A stretch of DNA of 28,985 nt, taken from positions 1-28,985 of IMG/VR virus record IMGVR_UViG_3300044957_000965. The stretch is one strand, 5' to 3'. The DNA is from a virus. The notes under the pieces are model-generated. The model did not search any database. It saw nothing but the letters and a program-made list of their open reading frames with translations, and was not told the origin of the DNA. Both the position numbers and the translations under genes were made by a program. Shown here in pieces: positions 6,044 through 11,175 of the stretch (positions are counted from its first letter, which is position 1; the number at the start of each line of letters is the position of its first letter).

Positions 6044-6086
6044 TGGCACAAGTCTAGTTGACATGGCCATAGAAGTCTGATAGAAT
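6044..6086 (+). promoter_or_regulatory. Strong sigma-70-like promoter with TGGCACA box
   Basis: TTGACA (6058-6063), a 17-nt spacer and TAGAAT (6081-6086) match the consensus 6/6 and 5/6. TGGCACA (6044-6050) lies 7 nt upstream. Transcription from about 6093 would give a roughly 260-nt leader containing the GGTTAAG repeats before the gene at 6356. Confidence 0.65.
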
Positions 6087-6115
6087 CGGATTAGAGCCTT
6101 ATGAGATTAAGATTA

Positions 6116-6272
6116 GGTTAAAATTCATAAGACTTAACGTTAAGAACAGGTTAAGGCATAAGGTTAAGAACAGGTTAAGATCTCATAAGACTCACATGAT
6201 TAACAGATTCTTATGGTTTCCCTCCCATCCCCCCCTACAGTCTAATCATGATTTGGTTAAGATTGGGTTAAG
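6116..6272 (+). repeat. Upstream GGTTAAG heptamer cluster
   Basis: GGTTAA(G/A) occurs at 6116, 6149, 6162, 6173, 6255 and 6266, all in the same orientation. Related TTAAG and CATAAG motifs lie between. The same heptamer is packed far more densely downstream of the gene at 6356. Confidence 0.75.
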
Positions 6273-6355
6273 AGTGGACAGTTTCTAAAGTGTCACAATG
6301 GGCTTGATTTAACCGGCCAGCAAAGCTAATTTATGGGAGTCGCTGAGACATTCCA

Positions 6356-7027
6356 ATGCTCACCGCTTTCACCGAGGCCAGTTCTAACATTAAGACTGGC
6401 CCCATCCCTACTAGCACTTCCGACCGTGCTACATGTTGGACCGGCTGCCCTTTCTATGACAAAGGCTGCTATGCCAAGTCCGGCCCCCAAAATATACACT
6501 GGAACAAGGTATCTGCGGGTGAGCGTGGTTACGAATGGCAGGCATTTCTATCTCTGATTCGTAAGCTTCAACGTGGTCAATTGTGGCGGCACAATGTATC
6601 TGGCGACCTGCCAGTTGTATCCGATGGTGTCATTGACGGTGATAAAGTTGCACAGTTAGTTGATGCTAACCGTGGTCGCAAGGGATACACTTACACTCAT
6701 CATCCTTTGACGGATAGCAACTTAGGTGCCATTATGTACGCCAACGCTGCAGGATTTACTGTTAATGTTAGCACCGAATCGGTAGAAGTTGCCGATTCCA
6801 TCATGACAAAGCATGGCATTCCTGCCGTCGCTGTTGTTAACTCTAACAAGACTGATAGATTCTATCGCACAGAATCAGGTCGTAAAGTTATCACCTGCCC
6901 CGCCACAATTCATGACAACGTAACCTGCAAAACTTGTGGTTTGTGTCAACAAGCGGATCGCCAGTTTGTGATAGCTTTCCCTGCACATGGCAATGCTAAA
7001 AAGACAGTTAATGCGATTGTCGGTTAG
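6356..7027 (+). CDS. Cys-rich DUF7227/GP88-like phage protein (223 aa)
   Basis: A 223-residue soluble protein. Near the N-terminus it has a Cys cluster, CWTGC-PFYDKGCYA (about 27-39), with SGPQNIHWNKV next. In the middle are GQLWRHNVSGDLP, the helix VAQLVDANRG and KGYTYTHH. The C-terminal part carries a second Cys cluster (CPATIHDNVTCKTCGLCQQA) and ends FVIAFPAHGNAKK. This order matches a phage/bacterial family I know as DUF7227, resembling the mycobacteriophage L5 gp88 family. The cysteines probably bind a metal or an Fe-S cluster; the reaction is unknown. The gene is GC-richer than the structural genes, sits between two GGTTAAG repeat clusters, has its own promoter and ends at a strong terminator, so it looks like a self-contained accessory cassette. 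Confidence 0.75.
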   Translation: MLTAFTEASSNIKTGPIPTSTSDRATCWTGCPFYDKGCYAKSGPQNIHWNKVSAGERGYEWQAFLSLIRKLQRGQLWRHNVSGDLPVVSDGVIDGDKVAQLVDANRGRKGYTYTHHPLTDSNLGAIMYANAAGFTVNVSTESVEVADSIMTKHGIPAVAVVNSNKTDRFYRTESGRKVITCPATIHDNVTCKTCGLCQQADRQFVIAFPAHGNAKKTVNAIVG

Positions 7028-7036
7028 TGTTAGTCA

Positions 7037-7062
7037 GGGGCCACACTTGTGGCCCCTTTATT
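7037..7062 (+). terminator. Rho-independent terminator
   Basis: GGGGCCAC / GTGGCCCC form a perfect 8-bp GC-rich stem with a 4-nt loop (ACTT), followed by TTTATT, beginning 10 bases after the stop of the Cys-rich gene. Confidence 0.85.
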
Positions 7063-7133
7063 AATCTAGTTCAACTGTACCAGTCTAGTTCAGCTGTGAC
7101 AGTTCATAAAGTGGCACAGTTCATAATACTTAA

Positions 7134-7216
7134 GGTTAAGGTTAAGATAAGGTTAAGACTTTAGGTTAAGATCGGGTTAAGGTTAGGTTAAGACTTTAGG
7201 TTAAGGTTAGGTTAAA
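7134..7216 (+). repeat. Dense GGTTAAG heptamer array
   Basis: In about 80 bases GGTTAAG starts at 7134, 7140, 7151, 7164, 7175, 7186 and 7199, with variants GGTTAGG at 7181 and 7205 and GGTTAAA at 7210. Copies overlap or are spaced 5-13 bases, all on the + strand. Purpose unknown. Confidence 0.8.
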
Positions 7217-7230
7217 GTCTTATGAGACCG

Positions 7231-7346
7231 ATCAGAATACGTATCAGTATCAGTAGCTGATCATGATACGTATCAGTATCAGTAGCTGATTAGAATACGT
7301 ATCAGTCTCAGACACCGATCAGAATACGTATCAGTATCAGTAGCTG
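7231..7346 (+). repeat. Four tandem 29-bp iteron-like repeats
   Basis: Exactly four 29-base units run head to tail: 7231-7259, 7260-7288, 7289-7317 and 7318-7346. The first and last are identical, the second differs at two positions, and the third is diverged in its right half. Each contains the palindrome ATACGTAT, extended to TGATACGTATCA in unit 2, and three carry TATCAGTAGCTG. The array ends 26 bases before the -35 of the promoter at 7373, so a regulator or replication initiator could bind it. Confidence 0.85.
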
Positions 7347-7372
7347 ATCCGTAAGATTATTGGGTGAACCGC

Positions 7373-7401
7373 TTGACACAATCGCGCCGGGATATTAGAT
7401 T
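7373..7401 (+). promoter_or_regulatory. Sigma-70-like promoter downstream of iterons
   Basis: TTGACA (7373-7378), a 17-nt spacer and TAGATT (7396-7401) match the consensus 6/6 and 4/6. The predicted transcription start is about 7408, the first possible ATG of the following gene. Confidence 0.5.
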
Positions 7402-7407
7402 AGAGTC

Positions 7408-7845
7408 ATGCCAGCAACTTCGTCTGGCGCTGCCGTAGTTATCATGGCCCAATTTTCAGATCTGCTGCTGGCCGCCAAAGCCACCACTAGGCTATCCCAT
7501 GAGGGTGATCAATTTAAGGCTCTACAAATAGCGAGCGACCTTACTGAGATTTTCTTTGCCGGCTCTGCCAACATTGGTTCAGATAATCCGTCAATCTGGG
7601 CAATCTGCCATAAGGCTTCATATGGGAACATTAAGTTGGGGCTTCACTCAGCACAGGCATTAGCAGCTACCGTTGAAGCAATGCTCAGCATTCGCATCCT
7701 TGGCCGTGGGCCGGTTTCCCGCATAAGTAGAAAGGCATTAATCGGATCGGCCAAAGCCTGGGGCCATCACCCGGCCAAGGCTATTGGCAAAGCCTCCACT
7801 AAAAGGCTAGGTTACTGGGCAGGGGGGATCCGGACCATCCCATGA
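7408..7845 (+). CDS. Orphan hypothetical protein (145 aa, or 133 aa from 7444)
   Basis: The frame is open from ATG 7408. Since the promoter predicts transcription starting there, translation would be leaderless, or would use ATG 7444 (MAQFSDLLLAAKATTRLSHE; 133 aa). Residues up to about 95 look like amphipathic helices (FKALQIASDLTEIFFAGS; LHSAQALAATVEAML). The tail is basic (SRISRKALIGSAKAWGHH; then STKRLGYW), suggesting nucleic-acid binding. No family is recognised. GC content and use of GCC/CTG codons differ strongly from the baseplate genes. Its place directly behind an iteron array suggests a repeat-binding or self-regulating protein, but that rests on position only. Confidence 0.45.
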   Translation: MPATSSGAAVVIMAQFSDLLLAAKATTRLSHEGDQFKALQIASDLTEIFFAGSANIGSDNPSIWAICHKASYGNIKLGLHSAQALAATVEAMLSIRILGRGPVSRISRKALIGSAKAWGHHPAKAIGKASTKRLGYWAGGIRTIP

Positions 7846-7854
7846 AGCCCATAC

Positions 7855-7894
7855 GGCCTATCAGCAATCTTAATATAAGGATTGCTGATAGGCC
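7855..7894 (+). terminator. Long perfect hairpin downstream of orphan gene
   Basis: GGCCTATCAGCAATC (7855-7869) and GATTGCTGATAGGCC (7880-7894) form a perfect 15-bp stem with a 10-nt loop, beginning 10 bases after the stop at 7845. No T-run follows, so it may protect an mRNA end or be a recognition site instead of an intrinsic terminator. Confidence 0.55.
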
Positions 7895-7909
7895 AGCCGG
7901 GACAGTTAA

Positions 7910-7927
7910 GCGGGCCTTATGGCCCGC
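7910..7927 (+). terminator. GC hairpin GCGGGCC-TTAT-GGCCCGC
   Basis: A perfect 7-bp all-GC stem with a TTAT loop follows the 15-bp hairpin. It runs into a C/G tract (7924-7940) and then TATATAAAAA. This marks the abrupt edge where GC-rich sequence switches to A/T-rich sequence. Confidence 0.5.
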
Positions 7928-7940
7928 CCCCGGGGCCCCC

Positions 7941-8143
7941 CTATATAAAAACTTTGGGTCCCTCCAAGCTATAAAACTTTAAAATTGCGATGTATATAAG
8001 AACTTCATAAAAAAAATTTTCCCAAAAAAAATCAGAATATATGTAAAAAAATTCATGAGACAACCAAACTATAACTCCATTCAAAATTTCTTTTTAAATC
8101 GTTATTTGGAAGCGTCTTATATTTCCATTACACTTTTTGAAAT
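7941..8143. other. AT-rich intergenic stretch without recognisable genes
   Basis: About 200 bases of A/T-rich sequence with A-runs. It contains an imperfect early copy of the terminator-repeat start (TATAAAACTTT near 7970). The only open frame (8055-8180, 41 codons) runs into the terminator stem and is not convincing. Confidence 0.5.
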
Positions 8144-8257
8144 TATAAAACTTTTAGCCACAAAAAAATTCCCCAGGTAAAACCAGGGGAAATCCTTTTT
8201 TATAAAACTTTTAGCCACAAAAAAATTCCCCAGGTAAAACCAGGGGAAATCCTTTTT
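8144..8257. terminator. Tandemly duplicated bidirectional terminator (2 x 57 bp)
   Basis: Two identical 57-bp units (8144-8200, 8201-8257) plus a 7-bp start of a third. Each has the hairpin TTCCCC-A-GGT / ACC-A-GGGGAA with an AAA loop. On the minus strand the stem is followed by seven Ts, ending transcripts of the gene at 8267-8755. On the plus strand it is followed by ATCC and a T-run, so it also works from the left. Confidence 0.85.
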
Positions 8258-8266
8258 TATAAAAAA

Positions 8267-8755
8267 TTATGCTCCTGGTTTAGGAATTCCTGGATCGTTA
8301 TATTGATCATAATTATCCTTCTTTTTACGTTCAGGATTTATAAGAAAGCCCTTTCTTCTCAACTCACCACGTTTTGTGAAAAAGGGTGTCTTGGGAACTT
8401 TGATTGTTTGATACATTGTTTCCATAATACTCTCTCTCCATTCTTCACTCATACTTGCCATAATTGCTACCGCTGCTTCTTGGGTATCAGCATATCCTTC
8501 ATCAAGTAAGTGTGAAAGAATTACTTCATAAATCTCATACTCATCAGCCAAGCCAAGCTTTGGTCCTTTCAACTTACTCAGAGCAGCATCTCTTTCTCCT
8601 GATACATTTGTATCTTTTGCAAGGTTACGAATCTTTCCCTGAGTTGTGGCAAGCTTTCCTGCGGCCTGATGAGCTGTTGGATTGATTTCAAAGCTAGCCC
8701 CCTCATAAACATTCTGATAAGCTGCCGTCAAAAAGTTAAGTTCTTCTGGAGTCAT
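8267..8755 (-). CDS. Conserved cyanophage protein with DEGYADT motif (162 aa)
   Basis: This 162-residue protein is the only minus-strand gene in the window. Residues 71-110 contain a segment with SHLLDEGYADT and MSEEWRESI, a helix pair I recall as a recurring module in several T4-like cyanophage proteins (usually within larger hypothetical or virion proteins). The N-terminus is helical (MTPEELNFLTAAYQNVYEG). The C-terminus is basic and Pro-rich (PERKKKDNYDQYNDPGIPKP), probably disordered. A minus-strand late promoter (8777-8783) precedes it and a duplicated terminator follows, so it is likely a late, possibly virion-associated protein. Function unknown. Confidence 0.75.
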   Translation of the reverse strand: MTPEELNFLTAAYQNVYEGASFEINPTAHQAAGKLATTQGKIRNLAKDTNVSGERDAALSKLKGPKLGLADEYEIYEVILSHLLDEGYADTQEAAVAIMASMSEEWRESIMETMYQTIKVPKTPFFTKRGELRRKGFLINPERKKKDNYDQYNDPGIPKPGA

Positions 8756-8776
8756 TTAACGTATTCGTTCTTCTCA

Positions 8777-8783
8777 TATTTAG
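8777..8783 (-). promoter_or_regulatory. Late promoter (CTAAATA) for the minus-strand gene
   Basis: Read on the minus strand, CTAAATA lies 21 bases upstream of the ATG at 8755. It matches the cyanophage/T4-type late -10 motif and is the mirror partner of the forward copy at 8798. Confidence 0.45.
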
Positions 8784-8788
8784 ATAAC

Positions 8789-8817
8789 TTGACATCTCTA
8801 AATAACCATGTTAAAAT
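8789..8817 (+). promoter_or_regulatory. Sigma-70-like promoter for the glycosyltransferase gene
   Basis: TTGACA (8789-8794), a 17-nt spacer and TAAAAT (8812-8817) match the consensus 6/6 and 5/6. It overlaps the forward late motif, so the gene could be read in both phases. Confidence 0.55.
8798..8804 (+). promoter_or_regulatory. Late promoter (CTAAATA), forward
   Basis: CTAAATA, within CTCTAAATAA, lies 36 bases upstream of the ATG at 8841 and inside the spacer of the sigma-70-like promoter. Confidence 0.45.
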
Positions 8818-8840
8818 TCACTTGTAATCTTTGAATAATT

Positions 8841-9587
8841 ATGACAAAAGGATTTACTGTAAAAGCAACTGAACCGACAAAAGCCTCGGATGAGTTTGAT
8901 CTAGAACAAGCCAAAGAAATAGTAAAGGGAAAATCTATAGTTTTCTGTATGCCGGGTAGAGGATGTTCATATACCTTTCTCAAAAATTTCGTACAACTTT
9001 GTTTTGATCTGGTTCAGGTCGGAGCAAGTATTCAAATCTCACAAGACTATTCATCCATGGTAAATTTTGCCAGATGTAAGTGTCTTGGTGCAAATGTACT
9101 TCGTGGTCCAAAACAAGTTCCTTGGGACGGAAAGCTTCCTTATGATTATCAACTCTGGATTGATAATGACATCGTGTTTAATACCGAAGCATTCTTCCGT
9201 CTGGTTACGATGAATAAGGATATCGCCGCTGGTTGGTATGCAACTGAAGATGGTCATACTACTTCAGTCGCACATTGGCTATCAGAAGAAGAGTTTAAAA
9301 AGAATCGTGGTGTGATGAATCATGAAACTGTAGAATCTATGTCAAAAAGAAAGAAACCTTTCACTGTAGACTATACCGGTTTTGGTTGGGTTTTGATCAA
9401 AAAAGGTGTCTTTGAATCTTTGACCTATCCCTGGTTTGCTCCTCAGATGCAAGTATTTGATTCTGGAGAGGTTCAAGATATGTGTGGCGAAGATGTATCC
9501 TTCTGTTTGGATGCAAAGAAGGAAGGATTTGAAATCTGGTGTAATCCTCTGATTCGTGTAGGTCATGAAAAGACGAGAATTATCTGA
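8841..9587 (+). CDS. GT-A type glycosyltransferase (248 aa)
   Basis: A 248-residue protein of a family found in many T4-like cyanophages. KGKSIVFCMPGRGCSYTFLK (30-49) is the first Rossmann strand and loop. YDYQLWIDNDIVF places D108-N-D110 as the DxD motif that binds the metal and nucleotide sugar. WYATEDGHTTSVAHW and MCGEDVSFC (E217, D218) fit the acceptor and catalytic region, and GHEK (241-244) could supply a metal-binding His. It probably transfers a sugar from a nucleotide donor to DNA, virion protein or host envelope; the acceptor is unknown. There is no signal peptide. The end overlaps the next gene by 23 bases. Confidence 0.8.
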   Translation: MTKGFTVKATEPTKASDEFDLEQAKEIVKGKSIVFCMPGRGCSYTFLKNFVQLCFDLVQVGASIQISQDYSSMVNFARCKCLGANVLRGPKQVPWDGKLPYDYQLWIDNDIVFNTEAFFRLVTMNKDIAAGWYATEDGHTTSVAHWLSEEEFKKNRGVMNHETVESMSKRKKPFTVDYTGFGWVLIKKGVFESLTYPWFAPQMQVFDSGEVQDMCGEDVSFCLDAKKEGFEIWCNPLIRVGHEKTRII

Positions 9588-9783
9588 TACCGATCTTCTT
9601 GATCTGACAAAAAAGTTCTCCATTCATATTAGTGAAGAGCTTTATAAGGATCAACTTTCTTATGAGGAAGTGGCCAATGTTCTGATGGACTTGGCCGAAG
9701 AGTTTTATGAGAATGGAGAACCAGATCCAAAAAATATAGATGTAAAAGTATTAGTGGAGAACGATTATGGCGAAGAAGTCTGA
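9565..9783 (+). CDS. Small acidic hypothetical protein (72 aa)
   Basis: A 72-residue helical acidic protein (MKRRELSDTDLLDLTKKFSI; then SYEEVANVLMDLAEEFYENG). It begins inside the 3' end of the glycosyltransferase gene and overlaps the next gene by 17 bases, so translation is probably coupled across all three. I recall similar small proteins at this place in cyanophages. Function unknown. Confidence 0.65.
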   Translation: MKRRELSDTDLLDLTKKFSIHISEELYKDQLSYEEVANVLMDLAEEFYENGEPDPKNIDVKVLVENDYGEEV

Positions 9784-9901
9784 GACGAGAAGTAAAATTG
9801 ATTCTAGGCCGAAAAATACTCGGCAGGGTGATGGTAGAAATACTAAATATAGTGCAAGTTCTCGTAATTTGCCAAGAAAGCCATCCCGAGGACAAGGATG
9901 A
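9767..9901 (+). CDS. Small basic conserved cyanophage protein (44 aa)
   Basis: A 44-codon gene encoding MAKKSETRSKIDSRPKNTRQ followed by a Ser/Arg/Gly-rich tail ending RGQG. Nearly a third of the residues are Lys or Arg, so it is probably disordered and nucleic-acid binding. I recognise the KSxTRSKIDxRPKxTRQG pattern from other T4-like cyanophages. It overlaps both neighbours, the downstream one by ATGA. Confidence 0.65.
   Translation: MAKKSETRSKIDSRPKNTRQGDGRNTKYSASSRNLPRKPSRGQG
9843..9849 (+). promoter_or_regulatory. Possible late promoter (CTAAATA) within coding sequence
   Basis: ACTAAATATAG lies inside the 44-aa gene, 49 bases upstream of the ATG at 9898. It matches the late motif, but the codons also explain it. 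Confidence 0.25.
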
Positions 9902-10494
9902 TACCAACAGACGATTTAACTTGGTTAGATTGTCATCAAAAAGATCTCTGGATCTTTGATAAATTAATTCTCTCACGGGTGTTAGAATACCGATGTGGTC
10001 CTGCCGGACTACCGGTTTCTTCACCCGATTTTTATTGTGTTCGTCCAGCAATTAATATGCTTGGCATGAGTAGACATGCAAGATTTGAATATCTTCACGA
10101 TAGTACTGAACATATTCATCCTTCAGAATTCTGGTGTGAGATCTTTCGTGGAAGGCATTTAAGCATAGACTATGAGAATAAGAAACCAATACTCACTGCA
10201 GAAGGAATCAGACACTCTTCAGATCCCTTATACAAATGGACAAAATGGGTAAAAGTTTCTGATACAATACCCTTTCCTTCAATTCTTCAGAATCTTTATG
10301 GAAGTTATTCAAAGATTAACTGTGAGTTTATAGATGGAAAGCTAATTGAAGTTCACTTACGTCATAATCCTGATTTTCAGTATCAGAATACAGAAGCAAT
10401 TCCAGTTTGGCACGATAACATTGCATCAGTTTCCGGTGAATATAGATATATTGAATCTTCAGATTATTATAGAAAAGGTTTTTTAATAAAGTAA
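9898..10494 (+). CDS. Conserved cyanophage protein upstream of baseplate operon (198 aa)
   Basis: A 198-residue soluble, aromatic-rich protein. The N-terminus is MIPTDDLTWLDCHQKDLWIF, followed by a Gly/Pro turn (CGPAGLPV), FYCVRPAINMLGMSR, and FWCEIFRGRHLSIDY around 80-94. A later IDGKLIEVHLRHNPDF leads to a C-terminal RKGFLIK. I recognise close relatives in other T4-like cyanophages at this position but know no established function. The mixture of strands and several conserved-looking His residues could suit an enzyme, though no catalytic motif can be assigned. Confidence 0.7.
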   Translation: MIPTDDLTWLDCHQKDLWIFDKLILSRVLEYRCGPAGLPVSSPDFYCVRPAINMLGMSRHARFEYLHDSTEHIHPSEFWCEIFRGRHLSIDYENKKPILTAEGIRHSSDPLYKWTKWVKVSDTIPFPSILQNLYGSYSKINCEFIDGKLIEVHLRHNPDFQYQNTEAIPVWHDNIASVSGEYRYIESSDYYRKGFLIK

Positions 10495-10504
10495 CGGAGG
10501 TCTT

Positions 10505-10747
10505 ATGAGTTTTTATAAAGTTGATAGGGATGAGTCTTATATGATGAGTATGTGGGGCACAAATCGTCTCATCACAGACTATGGGGCTATTCCGCCCCTT
10601 TCACATGAAAATACGACCGCGAAAGCCTCCGCTACTCTAGACAAAAAGCACTTGAGGCAAGAAAAAATCCACCAGAAAATAAGGAACGACGTGGACTACG
10701 ATGATTGGGAATATGGCACTGAACCAATCTTTGGAAAATCTCTATAA
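10505..10747 (+). CDS. Small hypothetical protein (80 aa)
   Basis: An 80-residue charged protein with a strong ribosome-binding site (GGAGG at 10496-10500, 4 nt before ATG). It begins MSFYKVDRDESYMMSMWGTN and ends in an acidic, aromatic stretch (DVDYDDWEYGTEPIFGKSL). No domain is recognised. Its stop codon lies within the late promoter of the next gene. Confidence 0.65.
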   Translation: MSFYKVDRDESYMMSMWGTNRLITDYGAIPPLSHENTTAKASATLDKKHLRQEKIHQKIRNDVDYDDWEYGTEPIFGKSL

Positions 10748-10750
10748 ATA
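10743..10750 (+). promoter_or_regulatory. T4-type late promoter TATAAATA
   Basis: CTATAAATA exactly matches the T4 late -10 consensus, 23 bases upstream of the gp25 ATG. It should drive the baseplate operon with the phage late sigma factor. Confidence 0.75.
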
Positions 10751-10773
10751 ACTTGAAAGACAGAATTTTTTAG

Positions 10774-11175
10774 ATGCCAGTTGCGGTTTCTAGAGCCTTT
10801 AAAGACATTAGTTTATCTTTCAAGAGGCATCCAATCACTAATGACATTGTTCTTCTTCGCAATGAAGCTGCGATTAAGAATGCTGTCATCAATTTGGTTA
10901 GAACTGTGAACGGTGAGAGATTTTTTAATTTTAGAATTGGAACTGGATTAGAAGGATCACTTTTTGAACTTCAAATTCCCGAAGTTAAATTCAATTTAGA
11001 AAATCAAATTACATCTCTTTTAGTAAATTTTGAACCCAGAATTTTTTTAAGATCTGTATCAGTAAGATTTCCAGAAGATTCTAATGATTTGGAAGTAAAT
11101 GTCGTTTATGATATTGTTGGAATTTCAGTACCTACACAAGATATAAGCTTTATATTACAACCAACAAGAGTATAA
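10774..11175 (+). CDS. 25: Baseplate wedge subunit gp25
   Basis: A 133-residue protein of the gp25-like family. In T4, gp25 sits at the inner baseplate, joining the wedge to the tail hub and sheath start. The signature N-F-E87-P-R89-I (the EPR motif), the preceding helix (AAIKNAVINLVRT), the FNFRIGTGL region and the final LEVNVVYDI strand all fit. Length is typical (T4: 132 aa). The late promoter sits just upstream, and its stop overlaps the gp6 start (TAATG). This is the first gene of the baseplate operon. Confidence 0.92.
   Translation: MPVAVSRAFKDISLSFKRHPITNDIVLLRNEAAIKNAVINLVRTVNGERFFNFRIGTGLEGSLFELQIPEVKFNLENQITSLLVNFEPRIFLRSVSVRFPEDSNDLEVNVVYDIVGISVPTQDISFILQPTRV

Noticed and set aside
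5845-6057. 70-aa frame over the promoter and repeat region
   Set aside because: Its LVQLVQLVQ end is simply the translated CTAGTTCAG tandem repeat, and the promoters lie inside it.
6333-6557. 74-aa frame overlapping the Cys-rich gene
   Set aside because: Shadow of the 223-aa gene, whose family motifs are clear.
7134-7216. Telomere-type repeats
   Set aside because: GGTTAAG copies are irregularly spaced and internal, and the phage type has no telomeres; kept only as an unexplained array.
7231-7346. CRISPR array
   Set aside because: The 29-bp units abut directly with no spacers, so they are tandem repeats.
8055-8180. 41-codon frame before the duplicated terminator
   Set aside because: Ends inside the terminator stem, no ribosome-binding site, no recognisable family.
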